From contig CM038053.1 of NCBI GenBank assembly GCA_021397845.1, forward strand, positions 149,876,041 to 149,940,040: a stretch of 64,000 nucleotides of DNA. Direction: 5' to 3'. The notes beneath the pieces were generated by a model. It did no database searches and was not told where the DNA came from. It was given only the letters and a program-made list of their open reading frames with translations. Origin of the DNA: Areca catechu (Eukaryota > Streptophyta > Magnoliopsida > Arecales > Arecaceae). Position 1 is the stretch's first letter. Each line of letters starts with the position of its first letter. The position numbers and the translations under genes are program-made. Below, piece by piece: positions 9,992 to 21,371 of this stretch.

Positions 9992-11401
9992 TGTTGACTC
10001 TGGTCTTGATTTTGATGATTGACAAAATACTTAAGTATATATATACTAATTGTGTATTTTAGTATGTTTATTAGATTAAGTACTCATATTAATTGAAAGA
10101 ACAAAATGCTTGCATTTCAGTTGAAGTCCTTCAAATTCATGGAATTTTAAGTTATACAGGCTTTGGAACATGAGAAAGATATTGAAGAACTCACAATTTT
10201 AATTTGGACAAGTTTTGGAGCTTGGCACACACTTTGGAATTGGCCTGAGACAAGAAAGCTGAATTTTAGCCAAGTGCTGATTCAAGTGTTTACCCAAGTG
10301 TAGACTCACAGAAGTGTCGACTCATAGAAGTGTCAACTCACATAAGTGTTGACTAATAGAAGTGTTGACTCATGAACAAATCCAAGTATCGATACTTGGT
10401 GTAACGGCTAGTTTTTCAGAAGTGCAGAATTAATTCCAACTTGCTTCAAATGGCTAGTTTTTCATCCCTAACGGTCATAAACAGTCATCTATGGTTTAGA
10501 GAGCTATATAAATACCAAAAATCAAATGGGAAAGCAATCCTTTATTGAGATCATTAAATATCCTTCAAGGATTCAAGAGTTGAGTAGTTCAAGCCTTGAA
10601 GGTTCCAAAGATAAAGAGAGTTGATCCAAGTCCACAACATCAAGCTTCATTCAAAGGCTTCAGCAAATTGAAGACAAGCTTCTTCAACATTATCCAAAAG
10701 CTTCAAAGAGATATTTGCTTTATTTAAGAATGCTTTTAATTATATTCTTATTCTTTACATTGTGCTTTTATTGCTACTAGTTTCAAGTAGATTGAAACTA
10801 GTATCAAGATTTTTGGTGAACATTGGAAAAATAAGGAGGTTGTTGGTTAGCCTGTGTAGAAAAACTAACAAGGTTGTTGGTAAGCCCAAGTTACAAAATT
10901 AACAAGGTTTTTCGTTAGCCTTTGAAAACCAAAGAGATTTTTGGTAAGCCTTGAAATCCAAAGAGGTTTTTGGTTGGTCTTGAAAACCAAAGAGGTTATT
11001 GGTTAGCCTAAGTTATAAAATCAACAAGGGGTTTTGACTTGTGAGCCCATTGAAAACAAGTTGGGTTTGATTAGTGAGCCCGAAAAATTAATCGGTTGTA
11101 ATCTTGGTTGATTATAGTGAATACCCAAGGTGAACTTAGAGAGTGGATGTAGGTACCTTGGAGTGCACCAAACCATTATATATTCTTGTATTTGTGATTG
11201 CTCTTATTTATTGCTTAATTACTCTTACATTTACTTTGTTAATTCCGTTGCATATTTTCATCAAGCACACAAATACTTTGGCAAAACATAAGCACTTGAT
11301 TTGAATTGGCACATATTTGCTTTATATCCATTGAAATAATTTAAATAATTTTTAAAACCCAATTCACCCTCTCTCTTGGATTACATCATCACTAGGCAAC
11401 A
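9992..11401 (+). repeat. 3' LTR of gag-only Copia element
   Basis: 1410 bp, TGTTGACTCT to TAGGCAACA. It is collinear with the 5' LTR, with the GTGTCGACTC-type cluster at about 10290-10395 and the same CTAGTTTTTC segment after it. Confidence 0.93.
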
Positions 11402-11767
11402 CTCTCCATCGCTCATCGGCGAGGAGGACGACGGTGGAATAGAGTCAGTCGTGCACCCTCAGAGATGGCGGAAGGGGGGTTTAAAGAGGAAGAATGAGGG
11501 ATTTTTTCCTCTCCATACGGGATGGAACCTCAATTGACCGAGTGTCCCAACCTTCCACGATGCTCCACCAATTGAGTTTGATCCTTCCATAGCTCCGCTT
11601 CCGAGTATTCCGGCGAGCTAAATGATAGGATAAACAGGGGTTCCGTCCCCTGTTTCATTGCTATTTTTTTTTCAGTTTTGAACTGAAGTCGGCAACTGAA
11701 ATTGGCAAGGGCTGCCGATTTTAGCCCAAAAGCGGCCTATTTAAGCTGGGCTTCACAATAGCTTATC
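11402..11767 (-). repeat. Gypsy-type LTR, second part (continuation of 4161-5688)
   Basis: The block follows the target duplication of the Copia insertion, so it should be the remainder of the interrupted minus-strand LTR. No coding sequence is seen. I could not fix the outer LTR end; it lies at or before the SINE at 11779, or the SINE may itself be inside the LTR. Confidence 0.45.
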
Positions 11768-11778
11768 GAAAATAGACC

Positions 11779-12118
11779 AAAAATATTACCAAGATGGTAG
11801 CTCGATTAATAGAGATCTGGTCTCATTATCAATCGATTGCAGGTTCAAGGCATGATCCCATGGATAACTTAATTAAATCCAGGAATTTTTTTGGAGCCTA
11901 CGATCGTTGGTGTGAGTAAGAGGTCAGGATCTCCTTCTTTATTCCCGTTTAATTGGCCGGTGTCTTAGTGGTGTCAGGTTGATATTCTTATCTTTAGGTA
12001 GGGAAAGACTGTAAAAATCTGAGTATTTTGAATCGAATATTACTTAGCGAGACGGGTACCTGTAGGGATAGCTATACCAGGATTTATCCCCAACTTTTTT
12101 TTACTAAAAAAAGAAAGA
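11779..12118 (+). mobile_element. tRNA-derived SINE with T-rich tail and 11-bp target duplication
   Basis: The 340-bp segment is flanked by perfect direct repeats GAAAATAGACC at 11768-11778 and 12119-12129. Near its 5' end are RNA polymerase III-like boxes: GGTAGCTCGATTAATAG at about 11796 (box A-like) and GGTTCAAGGC at about 11842 (box B-like), spaced as in tRNA genes. It ends in a T-run at about 12093-12101 followed by an A-rich stretch. Au-type SINEs of plants also end in T, but I cannot assign a family. The body has no coding potential. Confidence 0.72.
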
Positions 12119-12129
12119 GAAAATAGACC

Positions 12130-13665
12130 GCAAATTAATGTCAAAATCATAGTGTTATGTGTTTTTGAAATAATTAAATTATCTTGGACTTGAAATGGAG
12201 GCAACCGTTGAGAAGTCTACTCGAGTTATCAATTTCTAGAGAAATCTAAGTAATGTTCTTATAAATAGATCAACTACTTTCTAATTATCAAAGCTTTGTG
12301 AGAATATCGGCAACATTATTAAGAATAGAAATGCTTTACTTAATTAATCGATAAAATGTCGATTAGGATTTTGATCTCTGACCAATTTTCTACTATTGAT
12401 ATCATAATTAAAATTTTCAAAATTAGGATCGTGAAAATAGGTACGGCATATAAAAGGGTAGAAATAACTATGACATATAAAAGGATAAATTAATTACCCA
12501 TAATGGTGCGATTATGGAGAGAATTAACTATCCACTAATGTCTCTATCAAGTTGGTAACTTTAACATCACGAAGGGCAAGTTTTAAGGAATAACAGTAAA
12601 CACCTATTTCTATAAAAAGAGATAAGAGGGACATGCGGGAGATAAGTCTTGGTTAACACTTTTATTATCTATTATTTTTTTCTTTTTATCATTTCTTAAA
12701 TTCCAATTAAACTAAACATTAGAGGGTTTTTGCTAGGCACACTCTGATAAGTGAATTTTCTTGGCATGTATACCGGTTCCTAAAAGTAAGATATAATTTA
12801 TGTGATATCAAGTCAAATACTTGACACTAAAGTTTAGCGACAATAACATCCATGCTCTAATATGCACACATCCCGTTAACATTAGATATGTCAATATAGA
12901 CCAATCTGGCCTGGTCCAGTCTTAACCTACATAGGCTGACATTATATGGGTTAGACCGGGCTAAGCCCACTTGCATAAATGGATTAAACAAATTTATTCT
13001 GATCTGATCCTATATGGATCTGGGCTAGGATCGGACCAGTTTATTTGTATCAAAACCGACGAAAAGAGGAAGATGGCATGGAGAAAGCCAAAATCGAGAA
13101 AAGGGGATGGCATGGGGAAAACTAGAGTGGCAGGGTCACAGGAGTCTCTGAAAAGACCGGAACGGTGGACAATGAAAGGATAAAAACGATGATATAAAAC
13201 TGACAGCACGGTAACAAAAGAAGTATGCATGTAGCATGAGTAATGTCCTCATAATATTTAAGCGTTAAACTAAGCACCTGCAACTTTGACATGAGGAACA
13301 TGTCCAACACCTATATATTATATATATATATATCATTAAATGATATTTAAATTTGTGAATATGGACCAACATAAACAAACTGCTTACCAGATTATCTAAT
13401 CTGGTAAATTTAAAATTATAGGTCAAACTTGAGGTTAGAATATAGTGAGGAATCCGAGGAATATTCTACATAACATAAACTTGCAAGTAACAAAAAAAAA
13501 ATAGTGAACCTTGTCGCAACAAAAGATTGCGGCTTGGAGGTAACAATTTTGAAATACGGAAAATAGCATATTTATATAGAAAAGTAACATACATCTAATT
13601 TTCTTCAAAACTAAATTTATTTTTTATAAAAAAATTATGTTATCATGTTATAATTTATTTTAAAA
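12130..13665. other. AT-rich region without recognised genes
   Basis: I see no convincing exon, TE domain or RNA gene. There is a short TA microsatellite near 13314-13332 and a GC-richer patch at 12900-13190 with small frames on both strands that lack known motifs. The right edge (13666-13670, GATAT) is the target duplication of the Tat element. Confidence 0.5.
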
Positions 13666-13670
13666 GATAT

Positions 13671-14543
13671 TATTGGGATATGCCAGTTCAAGCTCCAGAT
13701 AATTATCGGTTCGACTGCCCGCCAGATCTTCGAATTGCAAATTCAGACCGAAATGCCCAGAGAGAGCCACGAGAATGGATGAAGCGGCACCTCGGCCCTC
13801 CATCACGTCGTAGGCCCGGTCTTCGGCCTTATCCGAGGACTTTGATCTTGAAGATCAATCTCCTGCGCACTGTTGAATGAAGCCGACCCGAAGAAGACAA
13901 ACCCGAAGATGATGCCAGGTCGGCCCTACAATCCAAGAAGCTTTGTGACAAGCGGCTGAAATATCTTCAGACTTCCTCGTGTGAGGCAGGACGAAGATAA
14001 ATTCAGCAACACGACAATAGCCTTTCATAAAGGGGAGACCAGGAAATGGATCTCCTATCAACTCCATAATAACGGAAGAGGATACAATGGTTACGAGCGG
14101 TCACCTGACCACTATTTCCGAATCATAACTGTTTCGAAATGGCCACGCGGCCGCTAGTTCCAACTCTATGCCTCCAACTTGGCCAGTATCTTTTGATAAC
14201 CGCCTACGGTTACGGGCGGGATGAAATTGAGTAGACTCCGTCTCAATCATAGGGCGAAAATACCGAGTGACAGACTGGTCCAATCACTATAAATATTGGT
14301 AAGAGGGGACACTCGAGGTAAGGAGGAAAAATCCTGGAAAAAGAACAACTCGTTCTTCCCTAGCCACCATTTTTTCTCTTCAGAACTGCTCTTCGTTCTA
14401 TTACTGGAACCTGCCCCTGACTTAAGCATTGGAGTGTCCCCCGCCGAAGAAAATATGGTCAGGGACCTATTTCGCAGGTGAGCGGGGGGAGCGAACCGGC
14501 GATCCAACAGCTCCGACCGGTCAAGGAAGGTTCTATGCCAATA
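13671..14543 (+). repeat. 5' LTR of Tat element 1
   Basis: 873 bp. It begins TATTGGGATATGCC (TG mutated to TA; the 3' copy keeps TG) and ends GCCAATA. TATAAATA at 14288-14295 marks a likely core promoter about 250 bp before the LTR end. Short frames in it, including a 161-codon minus-strand one at 14247-14732, cross the LTR boundary and show no protein motif. Confidence 0.93.
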
Positions 14544-14558
14544 GATTGGCGCGCCAGT
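14544..14558 (+). promoter_or_regulatory. primer-binding site of Tat element 1
   Basis: GATTGGCGCGCCAG directly follows the LTR. TGGCGCGCC-type primer sites are typical of Tat-like plant Gypsy elements and are not the tRNA-iMet site used by other elements in this window. Confidence 0.8.
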
Positions 14559-14641
14559 AAGGGGGAGGGCGTGAAGCATTATCCATTGATAACTTCCCCC
14601 ACTTTTTTCTTTTAAAAAAAGGAGAGTAAAAGGAGATCCCG

Positions 14642-16074
14642 ATGGCGAAGGGGAGAGCACAAAATGCTTCGACAAGTAGAGGTCATCCTCCCTCTCACGG
14701 GAACGACCCTCCGGTAGAGGACAATGTTCCACCTCCTGCCCTCGTCGTGGGACGGTAGCAGTTTGAGACCCTCCTGAACCAAGTCAACGTCCTTACAGCC
14801 ATGGTTTAGAATTTCCAGGAAAGAGCCCTCTAGGTGGGGCATCCACCGGCCGTATCCAGACATAGTCATCAATCTCGGAGGAGAAAAGATCATTGACCTG
14901 GGTCTACCCCTCTCTTCCTTCGAGACCGCCCCTCTCCTGAAGGGCATAGCTCTCGGAATCCGAAGTCCACTGATCCCCTGCGAAGGGGAAAGAGATCTAG
15001 GCGATCTCCCTCCGTCTCCTCTGAAGACTCTACTTCAGAAGGAGATCTACTGAAGAAAGCCCACCCCGATTATGAGGAAAAGCTTAAAGCCCTCGAATCG
15101 GAGGTCGCAAAACTTTAGGACTAGAGGAAGGACGGTGGCCTCGTGGCTTACGAGTCACGCCCTCCGTTCACCCCTCGCATCATGGCCGAAATCGTCCCTC
15201 GGCACTTCAGGATTTTTCAGATAGAACCTTACGACGGTACTATTGATCCACTCGATCATCTGGATAGTTTTAAAGCTCATATGATGATTTAAGGGGCCTT
15301 GGACGCACTATACTACCTTGCCTTTCCTGCCACTCTGAAGAAGGTAGCTCGAATGTGGTATTCAAGCATACGTCCAAGTATTATCGACTCTTTTTCTGGC
15401 CTCAAAAAATTGTTCGTTTTGCATTTCAGGACCTATCGCAAAACATCCTGAAATACGAACACCATGTTCCTCCTTCACCAGAATGAAGGAGAAAGCCTGC
15501 GAGATTATATCTCCAGGTTCAATTCGGCTACCCTCAAGATTCCCAGTCTCAACGAACACGTAGCCATGTCCGCATTGAAGAAGGGGCTCCGATCATCCAA
15601 GCTTACTTTCTCCCTGGATAAGAAGTTTTCCACAAGCTACGCTGAGTTCCTGTCAAGGGCTCAGAAATATGCCGATGCCGAAGAGCAAGCAGCAAATCAA
15701 TGACTAGCTGAGGGAAAACCCCTTCCAAAGAAGAAGAATAGTAGGAGGCTGGATCCCCCTGCACCCTCCAACAACAACGACAATGGTAGCTCCAATCGAT
15801 GACGAAGCTCCAAGCCCAGAGCATTGGGCGGGAGATTCGATTCTTACACCCCCCTCAATCTCTCCCCAGGGAAAGAATTCTGATGGAGATAGAAAGAGAG
15901 AATTATCTGCAACGGCCGCGTCCCATGAAGGCATCCTCTTCCGTGAGGAATCGAAGCAAATATTGCAGATTTCATTGGAACCATGGCCTCAACACCGAGG
16001 AGTGCATCCAACTTTTGGATGACATTGAAGATCTCATCAAGAGGGGCTACTTGGAAGATACGTCATTTGCCTAG
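14642..16074 (+). pseudogene. gag: gag of Tat element 1 (interrupted)
   Basis: The start codon at 14642 gives MAKGRAQNASTSRG, matched in the second Tat element at 38440 (MVKRRALNASVGRG). After several stops the retrotransposon Gag capsid domain is clear from about 15220: EPYDGTIDPLDHLDSFKAHM, then FPATLKKVARMWYSS, and QNEGESLRDYISRFN near 15480. The C-terminal part at 15950-16073 reads YCRFHWNHGLNTEECIQL, the conserved Cys/His end of Tat Gag. Gag forms the particle that packages RNA and enzymes. At least six in-frame stops and frame changes disable it. Confidence 0.88.
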
Positions 16075-16224
16075 TATCTAGGCCTAAGGCCACGACCCCT
16101 TAGAAGGACCCTAAAGAAGATGAGCTACCGAACCAAAGATCCACCAGCAGCAACGTGGGAATGCTGCATTGGCCAACCAACTAGAGAAGAGCCAAAGACG
16201 ATGTCTCGAAGCGGCTCAAGAACA

Positions 16225-16640
16225 ACAACTCCATACTCTTCTCCGATGACGATCTTATGGGGGTTCAACTCCCATATGATGATCCAGTTGTAATATCGGC
16301 CGTTGTGGCCAACTATGATGTAAGGCATATTCTAATTGATAATGGAAGCTCTGTAAACATCTTACTCTACGATGCATTCTCCCGAATGTGCTTGCCCAGA
16401 AGCAAGCTATAAAGGTCTCCTGTATCGCTCATTGGCTTTGGAGGCAATCAAGTCGACGTAGAGGGTGAAATAATACTACCTATAAACCTTGATACCGAAC
16501 CTCGATAGAAGACACTGCCGATTAATTTCATGGTGGTCTGAACTTCTTCGACCTATAATGTGATTTTGGGGCAGCTCGTCCTAAACAAATTTTGGGCCAT
16601 AGTGTCGACCTACTACCTCTTAGTGTGGTTCCCCACCAGA
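16225..16640 (+). pseudogene. aspartic protease region of Tat element 1
   Basis: The reading VVANYDVRHILIDNGSSVNI places the catalytic Asp in a DNGSS context, as in Tat elements, at about 16300-16355. LIGFGG and ILGQLVLNKFWAIVSTYYL follow to about 16620. This enzyme would cut Gag-Pol into mature proteins. Several stops occur in and after the domain. Confidence 0.78.
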
Positions 16641-16829
16641 AGTGGGGTCGGGGAAGTAAAGGGAGACTACTCGCACAACAGTGCCTGATGATCCAGGACA
16701 AATAAATAGTCAGTCCCGTAACTTCGGATCAATTGGACCCAAGGGACCCAACTGTAGGCTGTGGCGAGCCTATGGAAAGAACAATTTTGGTACAGTTAAC
16801 CGAAGAGGACCCCACCAAAGTTGTGCAGA

Positions 16830-18655
16830 TTGGGAGCCTACTTGATGAAGAAATGAAAGCAAGGCTAATCTAGTTCCTCAAGAGCAACGCTGACGTCTTT
16901 GCCTGGTCAGCTTCAGATATGTCTGGAATTCTGGCAGAAGTGATTCCTCATCGGCTGGAAGTTATCCATTAGTACAAGCTGATCCGCCAGAAAAAGAGGA
17001 ATTTCGCCCCAGAAAGGCAGCGGGTTATAGATGAAGAAGTAAACAAACTTCTTAAGGCAGGATTCATTCATGAGGCCCACTATCCCAAATGGCTGGCCAA
17101 TATGGTAATGGTAAAGAAAGCTAGTGGTAAATGGAGGATCTACATCGATTACACAGACCTCAACAAAGCCTGCCCGAAGGATAGCTTCCCCTTACCAAAG
17201 ATCGACCAATTGATCGACGCCACTACAGGCCATCAGCTATTAAGCTTCATGGATGCCTTCTCTGGGTACAACCAGATCTGGATGGACCCTCGGGATGAAG
17301 AAAAGATTGCCTTTGTCACCGAAAAAGGCATCTACTGTTACAAAATGATGCCATTCGGACTAAAGAACGCCGGGGTAACATTCCAAATGCTGATCAACAA
17401 AGTGTTTAAAGAACAGTTGGGAAGGAATGTGGAGGCTTACATCGACGACATGATCATGAAGAGTCTCCTCAAAGAAGACCACATCAAAGACCTGGAAGAG
17501 TCATTCAATGCCTTACGCCACCATCGGATGAAGTTGAACCCAACAAAGTGTGCTTTCGGGATAACCTCAGGCAAATTCTTGGGGTTCCTTGTTACCAAGC
17601 AAGGATCGAAGCAAACCCTGAAAAGATCTAAGCCCTCCGGAATATGAGACACCCTACTTGTAAGAAGGAAGTACAATAGCTGATGGGAAGAGTCGCCTCT
17701 TTAAGCAGGTTCGTTTCTCGGTCGGCTGAGAAATGTCTCCCTTTCTTCAAGGTACTCCAATAGTCCCAGGGCTTTGAATGGATCGAGGACTGCCGCCTTG
17801 CCTTTGAGGAATTGAAGAAGTATTTGGAGATGCCACCCTTACTCTCCAAACCTCATGAAGGAGAGAATCTCTGCCTGTACCTCTCCACCGCGGATGAAGC
17901 AATTAGTTCATTTCTCGTCCAAAAAGGGGCAGACCGCCTCCATAAGTTGATCTACTACATCAGTAAAATCTTACATGATGCAGAGATAAGGTATCCAAGA
18001 ATACAGAAGCTGATCTACTCATTGATAATTGTAGCAAAGCGACTACGGCCTTATTTCCATGCCCATACTATTGTGGTCCTAACTGACCAGCCCTTCATGG
18101 CTATTCTTCGTTGTCCTGACACATCAGGAAGAATAGCTAAGTGGGCTGTTAAGTTATGCGAGTTTGACATCAGCTTTCAACCTCGATCGGCCATGAAAGC
18201 GCAGGTGTTATCTGACTTTTTAGCCGAATGCACATGGAAGGCTGAAGATGAAGTCCGATCAGCCGAAAGGGAGGTCGAAGGGGAAGGACCTGATCCAAAA
18301 ACTATGAAATCTGTCTGGGTCCTCCACGTGGACGGGGCCTCCAACTCCACGGGATGTGGGGCGGGCCTCATACTTGCCGAACCAGATGGACACATAATGG
18401 AGTACGCACTCCAATTCTCCTTCCATACTTCAAATAACCAGGCCGAATACGAAGCCTTACTTGCGGAGCTCTGGATCGCTAGAGCTTAGGGGTTCAAAAG
18501 ATCCAGGCTTTTTCGGACTCCTTACTGGTTGTGAACCAAGTCAAAGGCGACTTCAAAGCTAGGGATTCTACAATGATCCAGTATTTAGAGAAGGTACGAG
18601 CCCTATCTTCTCAATTGAAGTTCTTTGAAATCACCCATGTGTCTTGATCGGAGAA
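16830..18655 (+). pseudogene. pol: reverse transcriptase - RNase H - archaeal-like RNase H of Tat element 1
   Basis: Reverse transcriptase is open at 17102-17647 and includes KWRIYIDYTDLNKACPKD, MDAFSGYNQI and the catalytic YIDDM at 17438-17452. The frame shifts near 17605. It continues as the connection/RNase H region (ORF at 17812-18489: FYIS-like YYISKILHDAEIRYP and LRPYFHAHTIVVLTDQP). A second RNase H begins VLHVDGASNSTGCGAGLIL near 18320, with NNQAEYEALLAEL and, after a stop and frame change near 18487, SDSLLVVNQV. This supplies the Asp-Glu-Asp set of an archaeal-like RNase H, a known Tat-lineage acquisition. The enzyme copies element RNA into DNA inside particles; this copy is broken. 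Confidence 0.92.
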
Positions 18656-18659
18656 CTCC

Positions 18660-19990
18660 CGAATGGATGCATTATCTAGGCTCGCCACCACTACTCCAGA
18701 ATCTCTAAGTCGCACCTTCATTGAACACCTTGAAGTTCCGAGCATAGCCGAAGAAGCCTCAAGGGTGCACCATATCGAGATCGAGCCCAGTTGGATGGAT
18801 CCCGTCCTCAAATTCCTGAATGAGGGCACACTACCGGAAGATAAACTAGAAGCCAGGAAGGTCCGCTGGATGGCATTTCAATACGTTATCTTAGACGGGA
18901 TCCTGTACAAGAGATCATTCACCCAACCTCTACTGAAATGCTTATGGCCATCGACGCCGACTATGCCCTGAGACAAGTCCACGAAGGCATATGCGGAGAT
19001 CACTGGGGGGCAGATCCCTGGCCTACAAAATAATACGTCAGGGTTACTACTAGCCCACCATCCAAAAAGACTCAGCCGACTTCTTCTAAAGGTATGACCA
19101 GTGCCATGGATACGCCAACGTCCAAAGACAGCCAGCAAGCCAGCTCACCCACTGATGGCTTCCTGGCCCTTTGCTCAGTTGGGCATGGACATTCTTGGTC
19201 TATTCCCACCAGCATCTGGATAAAGAAAATTTTTAATTATCACCATCGACTACTTTACTATGTAGGCCGAAACTGAACCCTTGGCTCATATCACAGAAGG
19301 GAAGGTTGAAAGTTTTGTCAAGAACTTCATCATTTTCGGTTCGGGATTCCTCACATTATAATCACTGACAACGGGAGATAATTTGACAATCCCAAGTTCA
19401 GGGACTTCTGTGCTCAATACTATGTGCTTCACAAGTTGACGCAGTCAGCCACCCACAATGCAATGGAGAGGTCGAAGTGACAAATCGGACTATTCTCTAT
19501 GATCTGAAGACCTGACTGAATGATGTCAAGGGACTTTGGGCCGAAGAACTGAACTCTATTTTGTGGGCGTACAGGACGACCCCCAGAATGGTCACGAGTG
19601 AATCTCCATTCAATTTGGCGTACGGTACTGAGACAGTCCTCCCCATTGAAGTCACCTTGCAATCCTTGAGGATCGATGGGTACGAGGAACCTAAAAATTC
19701 AGAACGCAGAAGAGCGGATTTGGATTTATTGCAAGGCACCAGACTTCAGGTTCATATCAAGATGGCGGCGTACTGGCAAAGAGTCGCTAAGTATTACAAC
19801 TCCAGAGTGAAAGAGTGAACCTTTCGACCCGATGACTTGGTGCTACGGAGAGCCGAAGTGTCCAGGCCGATGGAACAAGGCAAGCTATGCCTCAATTGGG
19901 AAGGACCCTACCGGATCAAGGAGGTCATACGCCCAGGAACATATCGACTCGAGACCTTGGATGGCGTCGTGCTACCTTGGCCTTGGAATG
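18660..19990 (+). pseudogene. integrase of Tat element 1
   Basis: The ORF at 18663-18971 covers the linker and start of the zinc-binding region (RWMAFQYVILDGILYKRSF). RQVHEGICGDHWG follows near 18970 in another frame. Core pieces are scattered over three frames: LGMDILGLFPPASG near 19180, EPLAHITEGKVESFVKNF near 19280, then MWAYRTTPRMVTSESPFNL at 19561. The C-terminal part (19837-19990) includes GKLCLNWEGPYRIKEVI and ends LETLDGVVLPWPWN. Integrase inserts the cDNA into the host genome. Many frameshifts; not functional. Confidence 0.85.
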
Positions 19991-20147
19991 AAAAAATCTC
20001 TGCAAATACTATCAATAAACACTCCCACCAGAGGGAGGCTTCTACAAAATGTCTGATTAAAGATGTGCTTGAACAATCTACTTTACCATCAATCAACGAC
20101 ATAGAAATGGTCTTAGTGGTGCATCCGGCACAACCAGCAAGAAAGTA

Positions 20148-20491
20148 CAAAGGTGGGTATGATCCACTCACCTTATCGATATGTCCGACGAGTGCAAAGG
20201 AAGCCTAACCAGGTGACCTTATGGTCAAAGGTGCAAAGGTGGGTCTGATCCACTCACCTTATTGGTATGCCCGACGAGTGCAAAGGGAGCCTAGCCAGGC
20301 GACCTTATGATCAAAAGCGCAAAGGTGGGTATGTTCCACTCACCTTATCGGTATATCCGACGAGCGCAAAGGAAGCCTAATCAGGCGACCTTATGATCAG
20401 AAGCACAAAGGTGGGTCTGATCCACTCACCTTATCGGTATGCCTGATGAGTGCAAAGGAAAGCCCAACCAGGCTGCCTTATAATCAACCAA
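20148..20491 (+). repeat. four 86-bp tandem repeats after pol
   Basis: The start CAAAGGTGGG occurs at 20148, 20234, 20320 and 20406, exactly 86 bp apart. Each unit holds CACTCACCTTAT and a GACGAGTGCAAAGG-like segment (GATGAGTGCAAAGG in the fourth). Related but less regular units seem to continue to about 20640. The array lies just after the end of integrase, between the sense pol and the antisense genes. Confidence 0.92.
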
Positions 20492-20900
20492 AGGTGCAGG
20501 GATGGTTTACGTAACCTACCCTATGGTGAATTCGAAGATACACGGGGTGGGCCTAATCAGCCTGCCTTAACTTCAAAAGAAGGCACGTGGATGGTCTGAA
20601 CGTCCTATCCTACGGAAAACCTGAAAGCATGCCGAAGTGAGTTCAAATTGCTCGCCCTATCGACGACTGATGCTCCATGGAACGGCTTAACCAATCTACC
20701 CTAATGGTGAAATCTACACAATCCACAACATCTTGGGGTAAGCCTTTCATGGAAAGAAAAAATTATCTTCATTCAATAAAAGAAAGAACTTTACATAAAA
20801 AAAAAAGAAAAGAAAAGGAAGAACATAAGCTGATACTGGAAGGGGCGGCTCAAAGACCAGCCGCCGGCCCCTTCATATGACGACGAACGGTGCCAAGCCC
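20492..20900. other. spacer between tandem repeats and antisense genes
   Basis: It contains degenerate repeat-like segments (GGATGG...CCTACCCTA, near 20500-20700) and an A-rich tract at 20795-20820. I see no protein domain. Confidence 0.45.
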
Positions 20901-21371
20901 TCAGGAGGCACTCGGGGAGGCTCCGAACTTCCCCTCCGCATCAAACTCCGACTCCTCCTCGAAGTCAAGGTCATCTTCATGCCCTGGAAAGGGGACAGAA
21001 GGCCTGATGTTCTCCAGGCCCTTCAAGTCATAGTAGCGGAAGGCCTTGTCTCGGTGTTCCTGGAACCCCCGGTGGTAGCAGTCCAAGACTGCTTTAGCAA
21101 CCTCCTCTTTGAAGGTCGATGATGCCAAGAATTTGGTGACGGCTCTTGCCACCTCCTTCTTGGCCACCTCCGCCTCTGTGACAGCCTCCATGACCTGGGC
21201 CCTTGCCTCCTCCAACTGGGCCTCCAGCATCTGTACCTTCCTCTCCAGGCGGGCCATATCCCCGGACCGGAGGTCCTCGCCGTCACCACCCCGGTGAGCC
21301 TTCCCACTGGGCTCACCTTCTATTCTAGGGCTAGCGGCCCTCTTCCGGGCCATCCCTTGGAGTTCCGCCAA
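20901..21371 (-). CDS. antisense ORF A: coiled-coil protein of the Tat element
   Basis: 156 codons, uninterrupted, opposite to pol. Residues 1-35 are basic and polar. Residues 39-85 form a heptad-like, charged helix starting MARLERKVQMLEAQLEEARA. Then STFKEEVAKAVLDCYHRGF leads into an acidic tail (HEDDLDFEEESEFDAE). The FKEEV...CYHRGF block is shared with the antisense modules ending at 22209 and near 24020, so it is the C-terminal domain of a Tat antisense gene. Function is unknown; such antisense ORFs are described in Tat elements without an established role. It could be the last exon of a longer transcript, since the upstream N-terminal domain is missing here. Confidence 0.6.
   Translation of the reverse strand: MAELQGMARKRAASPRIEGEPSGKAHRGGDGEDLRSGDMARLERKVQMLEAQLEEARAQVMEAVTEAEVAKKEVARAVTKFLASSTFKEEVAKAVLDCYHRGFQEHRDKAFRYYDLKGLENIRPSVPFPGHEDDLDFEEESEFDAEGKFGASPSAS

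Larger units (their letters stand above)
5689..11401 (+). mobile_element. Copia-type LTR retrotransposon retaining gag only
   Basis: This element has 5' LTR, primer-binding site, degenerate gag, non-coding spacer, purine tract and 3' LTR in order. It is flanked by CTCTA (5684-5688) and CTCTC (11402-11406), a 5-bp target duplication with one change. The internal region is only 2.87 kb and holds no recognisable protease, integrase, reverse transcriptase or RNase H. It is therefore either a deletion derivative or a gag-only non-autonomous element. The LTR style and the several G-rich runs before the 3' LTR recall Sireviruses, which is an inference. It inserted into the LTR seen at 4161-5688 and 11402 onward. 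Confidence 0.9.

Noticed and set aside
12900..13310. Small ORFs on both strands near a GC-richer patch
   Set aside because: They overlap in opposite strands, lack known motifs and have no promoter or splice context.
14247..14732. 161-codon minus-strand ORF
   Set aside because: It spans the 5' LTR end, primer site and gag start of Tat element 1, opposite to the element, with no known domain. The equivalent 3' LTR sequence does not keep it open.
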